DNA of 64,000 nt from Staphylococcus auricularis (GTDB taxonomy: Bacteria > Bacillota > Bacilli > Staphylococcales > Staphylococcaceae): assembly GCF_001500315.1 (NCBI RefSeq), contig NZ_LLER01000007.1, forward strand, positions 119,679-183,678. Direction: 5' to 3'. Positions within the stretch are counted from its first letter, which is position 1; every line of letters begins with the position of its first letter. Made by a program: the position numbers and the translations under genes. The notes beneath the pieces are model-generated. The model did no database searches. It was not told the origin of the DNA and saw only the letters and a program-made list of their open reading frames with translations. This document shows positions 52,559 through 64,000 of this stretch, one piece after another.

Positions 52559-55500
52559 ATGAAAAAGAAATTAGACTTTTTACCGAACAGAGAAAACAAG
52601 TATTCTATTCGTAAATTTACTGTAGGGACAGCTTCCATACTGATTTCAAGTTTATTATTTTTAAGCGCAAATGGCGTAGCAGATGCTGCCGAAGATAATC
52701 AAGCAAATAGCGAACATAAACAAACTTCTACTACAAAAGATTCAGAACAATCAGAGCATGATCCTGATGAGAAAGACATCCAACGCCAAAAAGAAATTGA
52801 TGAACTCGAACACGAAGAGTCAGAAGTGACTGTTGACGATGCCGAAGATACAGACGAAGCAGCTCATACAGACAATGATGATGAAAATATAGAAGACGAA
52901 TCAGCAGAAGAAACTGAAACAGAGCCAAGTGCAGAAGAGAATAACGAAAACGATGCAGATGATTCAGATGACGAAGCGCAACGTCAAAAAGAAATCGACG
53001 AACTTGAACATGAAGAGTCAGAAGTGACTGAAGAAGAAGGTGACGAATCAGAAGAACCTTCACAAGAAGCAACGGATGATACAGAGGAAGCAACGACAGA
53101 CGAAGATGAAGCTACCAAAGAAGAAGAAAATGAAGCTTCAGATGAAACATCTAACGAAGAAGAATCAACTAACGAAAACGAAAACACAGATGAAAATGTA
53201 GACGAAACAAGCGATTCAGAGGATGAGGGTGAAGAAGCACCGGCCGATGAAGGCTCAAATGAAGCCACAACAGATGAAAACAATCAATCCGAAACACAAG
53301 ATGATGACGAAGCAGACCATCAACCCGTACATAAATCACAAAAAGCTGCTGAATCAGATGACACAACACAAAAAGATGACAATGAAACATCTACAGAAAC
53401 ACCTAACGAAGAAAACCACGAATCAGAAGCTACAGACGAAGAAAATACTCCTGACGAATCCACTCCAGCTACGAAACCTGCAGAAGATCATGAATCCGAC
53501 CAAGATGACGCATCCGAAGAACATGAAAATACTGAAGCCGAAGATGATAAAGATACTACTTCAGAAGATAAAGACACACCTCGAACAGACGAAGGCATAG
53601 ATACCGAAGGTAAACTATTCCCTGATAAAGAAAAAGAAGAACCAGCTTCTGACGCTGAAACACGTGATGACAAAGCAACAACCAACTCCGAACAAGCATC
53701 TACAGAAACGCCTCAAATTACTCAAAAAGACGCTAAAAAATACGAATTGACAGATGCCAAACAATTTAAAGCAGGTATCAAAGATGAAGGAAATAAACAA
53801 CAGTTTGTCGAAGATTACCTCAAAGACAATGATGTGAGTCAAAAAGAATCTCAAGATATCGCAAAACGCGTTATCCCAAACAATAAAGATGTGACTAGTG
53901 ATGAAGTCTATGATGCACTCAGACTTAAATTGTTAAAACGTGCAGCAGAAACTCAAGATCAAATGCAACCGAAAGCTACACCTGCTGAGTCTCGTGTACG
54001 TACAAATAACAGATTCGTAACCGCTAGCATACCTGCTTCAAGAGCACAAGATCGTGCAGTGCAAGACCAAGCGAGAACAGATTACAGTAAATTGTTAAAC
54101 ATCCAGAAAACTTCAGAAGGTACAGCTAAAGGCAACGATTGGACAAGCATGAATGCTGTTAAATTTAGATTGTTAGATAATGGTAAGGTTGAACTCGATG
54201 TCACTTTAAATCAAAACGAGGGTCTTTCTTTTGGTTTTAACGCGATTGACCGTTATACAGTAAAATTTAACGATTATCTAAAAGATCATGTTGAAAGTGT
54301 CACTACTGAAGGGGATCAATTAACGAATAAAGGTAACGGAGAATACGAAATTGAATACAAACGTGCATTATCTCTCGTTTCAAATGGGAAACCTTTAAGC
54401 TTTAAAGCAGTAATCAATACAGACGATTTCGACCCTAAAAGTGCATTGAGTATTAGATATCACAGACAAGTTAATACAGGAATACTTAAAGGAGCAGATG
54501 TTTATAACCTCACTTTCCAAGATTTTGCGACATTTTTAAATCAATATAAAGATGTTTATGAAGAAATCAGTAACTTCGATGCTGTAGATGATACTAAAAA
54601 AGAAATTTTACTTTCTCGTTTTGAAAACATAAATTCATTACCTAACTTGCAAGAAACAGCGGCTAGTGTGCGTAATGAAGGAAAAACGATGGTGAAAGAC
54701 CAAATCAACAACATGAGTAATTTAAGCGACGATGAAAAAGCAAAATACACTAAACAAGTTGATGACAGCAAAAATCTAACAGATAACAATAATGTGGTTA
54801 AAGAAGCGCAAAAACAAGATGCGGGTAACCTAGTAAATAAACAAAAAGATCAAGGTAAAAATGGTATCAACGATTTATCAGATTTAACAGATGATCAAAA
54901 ATCAGATTTTAACGATCAAATCGATAAAGCGCCTAATAAAAATGCGATTGATCAAATTGTGAAAAAAGCACAACAACAAAACACTACAAACGTACTTAAC
55001 AATCAAAAAACACAAGGCAATCAACAGTTAGATGATTTAAGTAACCTATCAGATGATGAAAAATCACAATTCAAAGATCAAATTGATAAAGCTAACGATA
55101 AAGCAGGTATCGATCAAGTCCTCAAAGATGCACAACAACAAGATGACAAAAATCTTTTAAACGTCCAAAAAACAAACGGTAATAAACAATTAGATGGGTT
55201 AAGTAACTTAACAGATAATGAAAAATCTCAATTCAAAAAACAAATCACTGATGCCACAACCAAAGAAGCCATCGATCAAGCAGTCAATGATGCGAAAGCC
55301 CGTGATGTACAAGCTGAAGCAGAAAATAACTTAAATAAAGCAAAACAAACTGCACAAACAACTGTTGATGGTTTAACACACTTAACTGACAGTAATCGTT
55401 CAGACATTAAAAAACAACTTCAAAACGCTAAAACACCTGAAGCTGTAACTGATATTCTAAAAAATGCGCAACAACAAGATGCGGATAACCAATTAGATGA

Positions 55501-58500
55501 ACAAAAACAACAAAGTACAGCTGAATTAAACAAAATCAATAATCTGACAGAGGAAGAAAAAGCCAGATTTAGAGATTTAATCAGTAAAGCAACGACAAAA
55601 GATGCGATTGATCAAGCGATTACAGATGCGCAAACCCAAAGCAGTAACAATGTGTTAAATAATCAAAAATCAGAAGCCCAAACGACATTAACTGGTTTAG
55701 AAAACCTAACAGATAAAGAACGTGAAGACTTTAAACAACAATTAAACGAAGCTCAAACAAAAGCAAGTATTGATGAAATCATTAACAATGCTAAACAACA
55801 AGATGGTTCAAACTTACTTAAACAACAACAAACAGAAGGTAAAACAAATCTAGCTCAACTTCACCACTTAACAGATGAAGAAATGGCAGACTTTACACAA
55901 CAACTTGATGAAGCAACATCTAAATCTGTAATCGATGACGTCATTAATCGAGCACAAGGCCAAGATGCCTCTAACTTATTAAGCAAACAACGCAATCAAG
56001 GTAACCAACAAATTGATGCATTCACACATCTTTCAGATGATGAAAAATCAAATTACACACAACAAATTAATGACGCGAAAAACCAAAAAGCCATTCAAGA
56101 CGTCGTTAATAAAGCACAACAACAAGATGCGTCAAACCTATTAAATAATCAAAAAACAGATGGTTCTAAAGAAATTAACGGCTTAGCTGACTTAACAGAT
56201 GACGAAAAAGCACAGTATAACCAACAAGTTACAGATGCCGAAACACAAGAAGATATAGAAGCAGCGATTAATCAAGCGAAAGCACAAAACTTTAAAAATA
56301 AAGCAGATAAAGACCTATCTCAAGCCAAAACAGCGGCTCAAAGTGAAATTGAACGTCTGACACATCTAACTGATGACAATCAAACTTCAATCCAACAACA
56401 ATTAAATGATGCGAAGACACCTGACGCAGTCGCAAAAGTTGTAGAACAAGCACAACAACAAGATGCTGACAACTTATTGCATAGTCAAAAAGACGAAGGT
56501 TCTGACGCTATTTCAGCATTGGAACACTTAACAGATGACGAAAAAGCACAATATAAACAACAAGTGACAGATGCTGATGCTGAAGCCGCAATTAACCAAA
56601 TCGTAGCGGATGCCAAAGCGAAAGACGCCGATAACTTGTTAAATACGCAAAAATCAACAGGTAATGGTAATGTCAATGCATTAGAACATCTATCTGATGA
56701 CGAAAAAGCACAATTCAACGATCAAATTAAAAAAGCAACAACGGCTGAAGCAATCAATCATGTCGTGAATGATGCGAAAGCGCAAGATCTGAAAAATAAA
56801 GCCGCAAAAGATTTATCTGATGCGAAAAGTGATGCACAAACAACGATTGAGCAGTTGAGCCATTTAACTGAAGACAACCAAGATGCTATTGCACAACAAC
56901 TTGCAGACGCTAAAACGCCTGAAGATGTGGCAAACATCGTTAGTCAAGCGCAACAACAAGATGCATCAAACTTATTAGACAGTCAAAGACAACAAGGTAC
57001 AACAACCGTTTCAGGATTAAGTCATTTATCTGAAGAAGAACAAGGTAATTACACAAATCAACTGAATGATGCAGCAACGAAAGCAGATATCGATCGCATA
57101 GTCGAAGATGCGAAAGCACAAGACGCGACGAACTTACTCAACAATCAACGTCAACAAGGCGCGCATCAAATCTCAGGCTTAGCTAACTTATCTAGCGATG
57201 AAAAAGATAGCTATCAACAACAAATCAACAAAGCTAAATCTAAAGCAGACATTGATCAAATATATGAAGCGGCCGAACAACAAGATGCAGCGAACTTACT
57301 CAATACTCAAAAACAACAAGGTCATACAAACATTAACCAATTAGCTGACTTGTCCGATGACGAAAAAGATCAATTCAATCAACAAGTCAATGATGCAACT
57401 ACGAAAGAAGCGATTGATCAAGCTATCAATAAAGCGAAAGCACAAAACATCGCAAACAAAGATCTTTCTCAAGCCAAAGATAATGCCAAAACAGCACTTG
57501 GTCAGTTAACACATTTAACTGAAGACAATACAACTTCATTTAATAAACAACTGGCAGAAGCAAAAACGCCAGATGCTGTTTCAGATATCATTCGTAAAGC
57601 ACAACAACAAGACGCTTCTAACTTATTGAATACACAAAAACAACAAGGCGTTTCAGAAATCGATCGTTTAGCAGACTTAACAGATGATGAAAAAGATCAA
57701 TTCAAACAACAAGTGAATAATGCGACATCTCAAGCTGCAATTGAAAAAATCGTTTCTGACGCAACAGATCAAGGTGCATCAAACTTACTCAACAAACAAA
57801 AACAACAAGGTACAACAAGTGTGAATGGATTAACGAACCTTTCTGATGATGAAAAATCTGATTTTGCTAAACGTGTCAACGATGCGACAAGCAAAGAAGC
57901 GATTGATGAAGCGGTCAATGAAGCAACTGCAAAAGACTTACAAAACAAAGCAGCGAAAGATCTTTCAGATGCCAAACGCGATGCTCAAGTTGAAATTGAA
58001 CGTTTAACACACTTAACTGAAGATAACCGCACAAACATTAATCAACAACTTGACAGTGCAGGCACACCATCTGATGTTGCCAATATTATCAGAGATGCAC
58101 AACAACAAGATGCTGATAACTTACTCAGTGCTCAACGTGGTGAAGGCCAAGGTAGCATCGATCAACTCAATCATTTATCAAATGAAGCAAAATCAGCATT
58201 CAAAGAACAAATCGGTAAAGCTGCGACGAAAGCAAACATCGATGAAATCTTAACGAATGCACAACAGCAAGATGCGACAAACTTACTCAACCGTCAAAAA
58301 CAACAAGGTACATCAGATATTGATGCATTATCTGAACTCACTGATGAAGAAAAAGCCGAATTCCAACGCTTAGTTCAAGGTGCATCAAACAAAGAAACAA
58401 TCGATGAAACAGTGAATAATGCGAAAGCACAAGATGTTAAAAACAAAGCAGCGAAAGACTTAGAAAAAGCGAAATCAGATGCAGCGACAACGATTGCAGA

Positions 58501-61500
58501 TCTTTCTCATCTGACTGTTGCTAACCGTGCAGAAATTGAACAGCAATTAGACGAGGCTAAGGATCCCGATGCGGTCTTAGAAGTTGTTAAATCAGCACAA
58601 GATCAAGATGCATCTAACTTATTAAATGAACAAAAAGATCAAGGTCATACAGATGTCAATGCATTAAACCACTTATCTGATGATGAAAAAGCAACATTTA
58701 ACGAACAAGTTAAAAAAGCAACAAGCAAAAAAGCAATTGATGATGTCATCGAACATGCTAAACAACAAGATGTAGACAACTTACTTCAAAATCAAAAAGA
58801 TGAAGGCAACTCAGCTATCGGTAAATTAACGCACCTATCCGAAGATGAGAAAAAAGCCTTTAATGAACAAATCAATGCGGCTACGACAAAACAAGAAATT
58901 GATCAAATTGTTGCTGATGCGAAAGCCAAAGATGTAGCAAACAAAGACCTTTCATCAGCTAAACAACAAGGTCAATCTACGGTTTCAGGATTAAGTCATT
59001 TATCCGAAGATGAAAAATCAGATCTCTCATCTCAAATCAATCAAGCGAAAAATCCGGAAGCAGTCGCAGATATCATTCAACAAGCACAAGAACAAGACGC
59101 AGCAAACTTACTTGATAGTCAAAAATCAGATGCACATCAAACGGTCGGTCAATTGAGTAACCTCACTGAAGAAGAACAAACAATGATGAATCAACAAATT
59201 GATCAAGCCAAAACGAAAGCGAATATTGATGACATCATTTCACAAGCCAAACAACGAGATGCAGATAATTTACTAAGTAGCCAAAAACAACAAGGTATCG
59301 GTGAAATCGATGGTCTTTCACACTTAACTCAAGAAGAACAAGCGACATTTAATGAACAAATTAACTATGCGAAAGATAAAAAAGCTGTAGACGATGCAGT
59401 TGCAAGTGCAAAAGCGAAAGATGCGGCGAACCTATTAGATGAACAAAAAGAATCAGGTGCTCATGAAGTTAGTGGTCTTAAAGATCTTACAAATGAACAA
59501 CGACAAGCCTTTAACCAACGCATTAAAGACGCATCTACAAAAGAAGATATCGATCAAGTGATTGATGATGCGAAAGCGAAAGATGCTTCAAACTTACTCG
59601 ACAAACAAAAATCTGCGGGTACAAATGAAGTGAACGGCTTGAAAGACTTATCAGAATCTGAACAACAAGGTTTCAACAAACGTATTCAAGATGCTTCATC
59701 TAAAGAAGACATCGATCAAATCGTGACAGAAGCAAAAGCGAAAGATGTTGAAAATAAAGACTTGAGCGATGCCAAACAACAAGGTCACGCTACAGTAGAT
59801 GACTTGAGCAACCTCACAGAGGAACAACTCAATGCATACACTGAACAAGTAGATCAAGCTGGTAATCCTGAAGCGGTCGCAGATGTTGTGAAAAAAGCAC
59901 AAGCCCAAGATGCAGCGAACTTGCTTCAACATCAAAAAGATGATGGTACTTCAACAGTTAAAGGCCTTGGCAACTTAACTCAAGAAGAACTTGAAGATTA
60001 TCAAGATCAAATTCACAACGCAGATAATAAAGCAACAATCGATAACATTATTGATAAAGCGACACAACAAGATGCATCAAACTTGTTGAATAAACAAAAA
60101 GGTGAAGGTACAACTTCAATCAAAGGTTTAACACACCTCAGCGAAGATGAAGTCGCAGATTTTGAACAACAAATTAAAAATGCGAACGATAAAGCAACCA
60201 TTGACCACATCGTTGACCAAGCGACACAACAAGATGCGACAAACTTACTCAACAATCAAAAAGATGCAGGTACAAATGAAGTGAACGGTCTGAAAGATTT
60301 ATCTGACGCAGAACAAGCAGAGTTCAATCAACGCATTAAAGATGCTGTAACGAAAGAAGATATCGATCGTGCAGTGGCAGATGCGAAAGCGAAAGACGTT
60401 GAAAATAAAGACTTAAGCGATGCTAAACAACAAGGACAAGCAGCTATCGATCAATTGTCTAACTTAACAGACTCAGAACAACAAACATTGAAACAACAAT
60501 TAAATGATGCTAAATCTCCAGCTGCTGTCGCTGAAATTGTTCAACAAGCTCAAGGACAAGATGCAACCAACCTCTTGAACAGTCAAAAAGCAAATGGAAC
60601 AACGGATGTAGGTCAGTTATCACACTTGACTGACAAACAGCTTGCTGACTATCAAGATCAAATCAACAAAGCGAACGATAAAGCAACGATTGATGATATA
60701 GTTGAACAAGCTAAAACACAAGATGCAACAAACCTACTCAATAATCAAAAAGCAGACGGTACAAATGAAATTAATCGTCTTGAAGATTTAACAGAAGAAG
60801 AACAAGATGCATTCAATCAACGTATTAAAGATGCAGCAACAAAAGAAGATATCGATGGTGCTGTAGCGGATGCGAAAGCAAAAGCAATCGCAAATAAAGA
60901 CCTTGCTCAAGCTAAACAAGATGGTCAAGCAACCGTGAACCCATTACAACACTTAACAGATGAAGAAAGAACAGATATTTTAGAACAAATCAACAATGCT
61001 CAAACACCTGAAGCTGTGGCAGATATTGTAAATAAAGCACAAGAGACAGATGCAACAAATCTCTTGAACCGTCAAAAAGGTGAAGGTACAGACACTGTTC
61101 AAGCATTAACACACTTGAAAGAGGAAGAAGCAGCGAAATTCGAACAACAAATTACGAATGCAACAGATCAAGCAACGATTGATGACATCGTTGAAAAAGC
61201 CCAACAACAAGATGCTGCGAACTTACTAGATCAACAAAAAGCAAATGGCACAAACGAAGTCAATGGTTTAGAAGATTTATCTAAAGAAGAACAAGAAGAA
61301 TTTAATCAACGTATCAAAGGGGCTACAACGAAAGAAGATATTGATCAAGCTGTGGCAGACGCAAAAGCTAAAAATGTTGAAAATAAAGATTTAGCTCAAG
61401 CTAAACAAGAAGGCCAAGACACAGTTAACGCACTTGATCATCTTACTGACGAAGAAATCAGTGATATCAAAGAACAATTGAATACCGCTAAAACACCTGA

Positions 61501-64000
61501 AGCTGTTGCACAAATTGTTAAATCAGCACAAGACACTGATGCGACAAACTTATTGAACAGACAACGTGGTGAAAGCACAGATACAATTCAAGCACTCGAT
61601 CACTTAACCGAAGAAGAATTCAATCACTTTGCCGGTCAAATCAACAACGCGAAAGATAAAGAAACAATCGATAGCATTGTAGAACAAGCTAAGCAACAAG
61701 ATGCGACAAACTTATTGAATCGTCAACGCGGAGAAAGCACAGATGCAATTCAAGAACTTGATCACTTAACCGAAGAAGAGTTCAACAACTTCGCAGATCA
61801 AATTAACAATGCCATAGATAAAGCAGAGATTGATGAAATAGTTGAAAGAGCAAAACAACAAGATGCAACGAATCTATTAAACAGACAGCGCGGAGAAAGT
61901 ACAGATGCAATCCAAGAACTTGATCACCTCACAGAAGAAGAATTCGACAAATACGCAAATCAAATCAACAATGCGAAAGACAAAGAAACAATCGATGGCA
62001 TCGTTGAAGAAGCGAAAGCACAAGACGCAGACAACTTATTGAATCGCCAACGTGGTGAAGGTACAGACACAATCCAAGAACTCGATCACCTCACAGAAGA
62101 AGAATTTAATAACTTTGCTGATCAAATCAATAACGCAAAAGATAAAGAAACAATTGATAGTATCGTAGAAGAAGCTAAGCAACAAGATGCGACAAACTTA
62201 TTAAATCGCCAACGCGGTGAAGGTACAGACACAATTGAAGCCTTAGATCATCTTACAGAAGAAGAGTTCAATAAATACGCAAATCAAATTAAGAATGCAA
62301 AAGACAAAGCAACAATTGATGGCATTGTAGAAGAAGCTAAGCAACAGGACGCAGATAACTTATTGAATCGACAACGAGGTGAAAGTACAGATGCGATTCA
62401 AGAACTCGATCACTTAACAGAAGAAGAGTTCAACAGTTTCGCAGACCAAATCAATAATGCGAAAGACAAAGCAACAATTGATGGCATTGTAGAAGAAGCT
62501 AAGCAACAGGACGCAGATAACTTATTGAATCGACAACGAGGTGAAGGTACAGACACAATTCAAGAACTTAACCACCTTACAGAAGAAGAATTCAATAACT
62601 TTGCTGAACAAATCAATAACGCAAAAGATAAAGCAACAATTGATAGTATTGTCGAAGAAGCTAAAGCACAAGACGCAGACAACTTATTGAACAGACAACG
62701 AGGCGAAGGCAAAGACACAATTCAAGCACTCGATTACCTTACAGAAGAAGAGTTCAACAAGTACGTAATCCAAATCAACTATGCGAAAGATAAAGCAACC
62801 ATCGATAGCATTGTCGAAGAAGCTAAGCAACAAGATGCAGACAACTTACTTAATAGCCAAAAAGAAGACGGCACAAATGAAGTAAGTAATCTTACTGACT
62901 TAACCGAATCAGAAAAAGAAACATTCAACAAACGTATTAAAGACGCAACAACAAAAGAAGAAATAGATAAAGCTGTAGCGGATGCGAAAGCGAAAGACAT
63001 CGAAAACAAAGACTTATCAGAAGCAAAATCTAACGGTAAAACAGAAGTAGAAGGCCTCAACAACTTATCAGATGAAGAGTCAGGTCAAGTAAATGAAGAT
63101 ATCGATAATGCGAAAACACCAGAAGAAGTAGCAGATATTGTGAAAGCAGCGCAAGACCAAGATGCTTCAAACTTACTAGATAAACAAAAAGCCGAAGGCA
63201 CAACAATAATTAAAGGCTTAGACAACTTGAGAGATGAAGAAGTCGGTACCTTCACAGATCAAATCAAAAACGCAACAGATCAAGCAACTATTGATGACAT
63301 TGTCGAAGAAGCTAAGGATCAAGACGCAGACAACTTACTCAATAGCCAAAAAGATGATGGCACAAATGAAGTTAATGGTCTTAAAGATCTAACTGACTCA
63401 GAAAAAGAAACATTCAACAAACGTATTAAAGACGCAACAACAAAAGAAGAAATAGATAAAGCTGTAGCGGATGCGAAAGCGAAAGACATCGAAAACAAAG
63501 ACTTAACAGAAGCAAAATCTCACGGTAATTCAGAATTAGATCAGTTAAATCACTTAACAAACGAAGAAAAAGCGCAATTCAAAGAACAAATTAATCAAGC
63601 GAAAACTTCAGAAGAAATAGCAGATATTGTGAAAGCAGCACAACGACAAGATGCTTCAAACTTATTAGATAATCAAAAAGCAGATGGTAAAGATAATGTC
63701 GACAGTCTTAAACACTTGAGCCAAGAAGAAAAAGATAAATATAAACACGACATCGACGATGCGAAAACCAAAGAAGAAATCGACAGTATCATCAATAAAG
63801 CGAAAGATGAAGACAACAAACATCAAACAGAAGAAAGCTTAACTAAAGCGAAAGAACATGGTAAAGATAATGTCGATAAACTTAAACACTTGAGCCAAGA
63901 CCAAAAAGATAAATATAAACACGACATCGACGATGCGAAAACGAAAGAAGAAATCGACAACATCATCAACAAAGCGAAAGATGAAGATAATAAACATCAA
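52559..64000 (+). CDS. Giant YSIRK repeat surface protein (Ebh/GA-module-like), runs past the window
   Basis: ATG at 52559 after GAAGAAGGGG; open for all 3,814 codons to the window edge, checked at several points for frame. Signal peptide: [18 protein letters not shown], cleavage near VADAA. Then about 360 residues dominated by Glu, Asp, Thr and Ser, including a 17-residue direct repeat ([17 protein letters not shown]). Then a basic segment and a non-repeated domain (about 480-670; [37 protein letters not shown]). From about 54,770 on there are some 55 modules of 54 residues: NLLNxQKxxG-hxxLxxLTDDEKxxF-QIxxAxTKxxIDxIV-xAKxQDA. Each is predicted as a three-helix bundle like the GA/FIVAR modules of staphylococcal Ebh. 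Expected on the cell surface, possibly binding matrix or serum proteins. The anchor end is not in view. Confidence 0.9.
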   Translation, partial: MKKKLDFLPNRENKYSIRKFTVGTASILISSLLFLSANGVADAAEDNQANSEHKQTSTTKDSEQSEHDPDEKDIQRQKEIDELEHEESEVTVDDAEDTDEAAHTDNDDENIEDESAEETETEPSAEENNENDADDSDDEAQRQKEIDELEHEESEVTEEEGDESEEPSQEATDDTEEATTDEDEATKEEENEASDETSNEEESTNENENTDENVDETSDSEDEGEEAPADEGSNEATTDENNQSETQDDDEADHQPVHKSQKAAESDDTTQKDDNETSTETPNEENHESEATDEENTPDESTPATKPAEDHESDQDDASEEHENTEAEDDKDTTSEDKDTPRTDEGIDTEGKLFPDKEKEEPASDAETRDDKATTNSEQASTETPQITQKDAKKYELTDAKQFKAGIKDEGNKQQFVEDYLKDNDVSQKESQDIAKRVIPNNKDVTSDEVYDALRLKLLKRAAETQDQMQPKATPAESRVRTNNRFVTASIPASRAQDRAVQDQARTDYSKLLNIQKTSEGTAKGNDWTSMNAVKFRLLDNGKVELDVTLNQNEGLSFGFNAIDRYTVKFNDYLKDHVESVTTEGDQLTNKGNGEYEIEYKRALSLVSNGKPLSFKAVINTDDFDPKSALSIRYHRQVNTGILKGADVYNLTFQDFATFLNQYKDVYEEISNFDAVDDTKKEILLSRFENINSLPNLQETAASVRNEGKTMVKDQINNMSNLSDDEKAKYTKQVDDSKNLTDNNNVVKEAQKQDAGNLVNKQKDQGKNGINDLSDLTDDQKSDFNDQIDKAPNKNAIDQIVKKAQQQNTTNVLNNQKTQGNQQLDDLSNLSDDEKSQFKDQIDKANDKAGIDQVLKDAQQQDDKNLLNVQKTNGNKQLDGLSNLTDNEKSQFKKQITDATTKEAIDQAVNDAKARDVQAEAENNLNKAKQTAQTTVDGLTHLTDSNRSDIKKQLQNAKTPEAVTDILKNAQQQDADNQLDEQKQQSTAELNKINNLTEEEKARFRDLISKATTKDAIDQAITDAQTQSSNNVLNNQKSEAQTTLTGLENLTDKEREDFKQQLNEAQTKASIDEIINNAKQQDGSNLLKQQQTEGKTNLAQLHHLTDEEMADFTQQLDEATSKSVIDDVINRAQGQDASNLLSKQRNQGNQQIDAFTHLSDDEKSNYTQQINDAKNQKAIQDVVNKAQQQDASNLLNNQKTDGSKEINGLADLTDDEKAQYNQQVTDAETQEDIEAAINQAKAQNFKNKADKDLSQAKTAAQSEIERLTHLTDDNQTSIQQQLNDAKTPDAVAKVVEQAQQQDADNLLHSQKDEGSDAISALEHLTDDEKAQYKQQVTDADAEAAINQIVADAKAKDADNLLNTQKSTGNGNVNALEHLSDDEKAQFNDQIKKATTAEAINHVVNDAKAQDLKNKAAKDLSDAKSDAQTTIEQLSHLTEDNQDAIAQQLADAKTPEDVANIVSQAQQQDASNLLDSQRQQGTTTVSGLSHLSEEEQGNYTNQLNDAATKADIDRIVEDAKAQDATNLLNNQRQQGAHQISGLANLSSDEKDSYQQQINKAKSKADIDQIYEAAEQQDAANLLNTQKQQGHTNINQLADLSDDEKDQFNQQVNDATTKEAIDQAINKAKAQNIANKDLSQAKDNAKTALGQLTHLTEDNTTSFNKQLAEAKTPDAVSDIIRKAQQQDASNLLNTQKQQGVSEIDRLADLTDDEKDQFKQQVNNATSQAAIEKIVSDATDQGASNLLNKQKQQGTTSVNGLTNLSDDEKSDFAKRVNDATSKEAIDEAVNEATAKDLQNKAAKDLSDAKRDAQVEIERLTHLTEDNRTNINQQLDSAGTPSDVANIIRDAQQQDADNLLSAQRGEGQGSIDQLNHLSNEAKSAFKEQIGKAATKANIDEILTNAQQQDATNLLNRQKQQGTSDIDALSELTDEEKAEFQRLVQGASNKETIDETVNNAKAQDVKNKAAKDLEKAKSDAATTIADLSHLTVANRAEIEQQLDEAKDPDAVLEVVKSAQDQDASNLLNEQKDQGHTDVNALNHLSDDEKATFNEQVKKATSKKAIDDVIEHAKQQDVDNLLQNQKDEGNSAIGKLTHLSEDEKKAFNEQINAATTKQEIDQIVADAKAKDVANKDLSSAKQQGQSTVSGLSHLSEDEKSDLSSQINQAKNPEAVADIIQQAQEQDAANLLDSQKSDAHQTVGQLSNLTEEEQTMMNQQIDQAKTKANIDDIISQAKQRDADNLLSSQKQQGIGEIDGLSHLTQEEQATFNEQINYAKDKKAVDDAVASAKAKDAANLLDEQKESGAHEVSGLKDLTNEQRQAFNQRIKDASTKEDIDQVIDDAKAKDASNLLDKQKSAGTNEVNGLKDLSESEQQGFNKRIQDASSKEDIDQIVTEAKAKDVENKDLSDAKQQGHATVDDLSNLTEEQLNAYTEQVDQAGNPEAVADVVKKAQAQDAANLLQHQKDDGTSTVKGLGNLTQEELEDYQDQIHNADNKATIDNIIDKATQQDASNLLNKQKGEGTTSIKGLTHLSEDEVADFEQQIKNANDKATIDHIVDQATQQDATNLLNNQKDAGTNEVNGLKDLSDAEQAEFNQRIKDAVTKEDIDRAVADAKAKDVENKDLSDAKQQGQAAIDQLSNLTDSEQQTLKQQLNDAKSPAAVAEIVQQAQGQDATNLLNSQKANGTTDVGQLSHLTDKQLADYQDQINKANDKATIDDIVEQAKTQDATNLLNNQKADGTNEINRLEDLTEEEQDAFNQRIKDAATKEDIDGAVADAKAKAIANKDLAQAKQDGQATVNPLQHLTDEERTDILEQINNAQTPEAVADIVNKAQETDATNLLNRQKGEGTDTVQALTHLKEEEAAKFEQQITNATDQATIDDIVEKAQQQDAANLLDQQKANGTNEVNGLEDLSKEEQEEFNQRIKGATTKEDIDQAVADAKAKNVENKDLAQAKQEGQDTVNALDHLTDEEISDIKEQLNTAKTPEAVAQIVKSAQDTDATNLLNRQRGESTDTIQALDHLTEEEFNHFAGQINNAKDKETIDSIVEQAKQQDATNLLNRQRGESTDAIQELDHLTEEEFNNFADQINNAIDKAEIDEIVERAKQQDATNLLNRQRGESTDAIQELDHLTEEEFDKYANQINNAKDKETIDGIVEEAKAQDADNLLNRQRGEGTDTIQELDHLTEEEFNNFADQINNAKDKETIDSIVEEAKQQDATNLLNRQRGEGTDTIEALDHLTEEEFNKYANQIKNAKDKATIDGIVEEAKQQDADNLLNRQRGESTDAIQELDHLTEEEFNSFADQINNAKDKATIDGIVEEAKQQDADNLLNRQRGEGTDTIQELNHLTEEEFNNFAEQINNAKDKATIDSIVEEAKAQDADNLLNRQRGEGKDTIQALDYLTEEEFNKYVIQINYAKDKATIDSIVEEAKQQDADNLLNSQKEDGTNEVSNLTDLTESEKETFNKRIKDATTKEEIDKAVADAKAKDIENKDLSEAKSNGKTEVEGLNNLSDEESGQVNEDIDNAKTPEEVADIVKAAQDQDASNLLDKQKAEGTTIIKGLDNLRDEEVGTFTDQIKNATDQATIDDIVEEAKDQDADNLLNSQKDDGTNEVNGLKDLTDSEKETFNKRIKDATTKEEIDKAVADAKAKDIENKDLTEAKSHGNSELDQLNHLTNEEKAQFKEQINQAKTSEEIADIVKAAQRQDASNLLDNQKADGKDNVDSLKHLSQEEKDKYKHDIDDAKTKEEIDSIINKAKDEDNKHQTEESLTKAKEHGKDNVDKLKHLSQDQKDKYKHDIDDAKTKEEIDNIINKAKDEDNKHQ
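52781..53029 (+). repeat. 51-bp direct repeat in the acidic N-terminal region
   Basis: Copies at 52781-52831 and 52979-53029, 198 bases apart, both encoding [17 protein letters not shown] with a few synonymous differences. Unlike the surrounding Glu/Asp/Thr-rich filler, this is a definite duplicated helix-forming peptide. Confidence 0.8.
54770..64000 (+). repeat. 162-bp tandem module array of the giant surface gene
   Basis: About 55 tandem units of 162 bases (54 codons). Most begin QDAxNLLNxQK. Roughly every third or fourth unit instead begins NKDLSxAKxxG, giving a higher-order period of about 486 bases. Units from 61547 to 62842 (eight copies starting NLLNRQRGE) are nearly identical. Confidence 0.85.

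Noticed and set aside
54556..63063. Recurring minus-strand frames of 70-90 codons across the giant gene
   Set aside because: They recur with the 162-bp module and simply reflect its codon use on the other strand.

Overview
The window is chromosomal DNA of a low-GC Firmicute, almost certainly a Staphylococcus. Three things support this: the gene order metI-metC-metF/H-metE / parB / mscS / DUF951 / ychF / rpsF-ssb-rpsR matches the S. aureus chromosome as I know it; surface proteins carry YSIRK signals and LPXTG anchors; and there is a BraRS-BraDE bacitracin/nisin module. From memory, not from a search, the Cas9 reads almost identically to that of S. auricularis (SauriCas9), so S. auricularis or a close relative is my best guess. 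No tRNA or rRNA gene was seen.

Layout. 1-2,341 (minus): 3' part of a TPP-riboswitch-controlled tenI gene, then xylulokinase. 2,658-7,070 (plus): braR, braS, braD, braE, with a BceR-type operator before braD. 7,201-16,900 (minus): cysJ, then a methionine operon (metI, metC, fused metH/metF, metE, cyclase-family gene) under a T-box leader with an AUG specifier. 17,077-22,697 (plus): parB, mscS, DUF951, ychF, rpsF, ssb, rpsR, with a minus-strand GH25 lysozyme-like secreted protein between ychF and rpsF. 22,700-26,100: a decayed accessory patch with an ISL3 transposase relic, toxin relic plus DUF3885 protein, broken XRE regulator and several tiny genes. 26,293-27,168: hchA with an internal stop. 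27,379-32,166: an eroding type II CRISPR-Cas locus (cas9 broken twice, cas1 intact, cas2 running out at a repeat, two repeats with one spacer, and a tracrRNA with a near-consensus promoter). 32,170-33,387: a non-coding stretch with an orphan MntR/SirR-like promoter-operator and a pyrimidine-skewed degenerate repeat array. 33,388-44,658: transporters (APC permease, MMPL exporter, GltS, Dcu-type), an XRE/DUF3169/CPBP operon, a small SOS-box/holin-like-toxin locus, and msrA. 45,044-47,197: an LPXTG adhesin with lost start and an early stop. 47,569-49,400: copper genes copCD and a ycnI homologue with an internal TGA. 49,566-52,065: MerA-like flavoprotein reductase, MerR regulator and nitroreductase. 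52,559 to the right edge: at least 3,814 codons of a giant YSIRK surface protein built from about 55 helical modules of 54 residues.

How it fits together. The left half is housekeeping metabolism under RNA control (TPP riboswitch, T-box, ribosomal-protein leader). The right half is envelope, stress and surface biology. The striking feature is decay. At least four genes carry one in-frame stop each while the rest of the frame stays well preserved (hchA, cas9, LPXTG adhesin, ycnI), and several more are frameshifted or truncated. Either these are recent natural inactivations or a sequence-quality or mutator effect; rereading those codons would decide.
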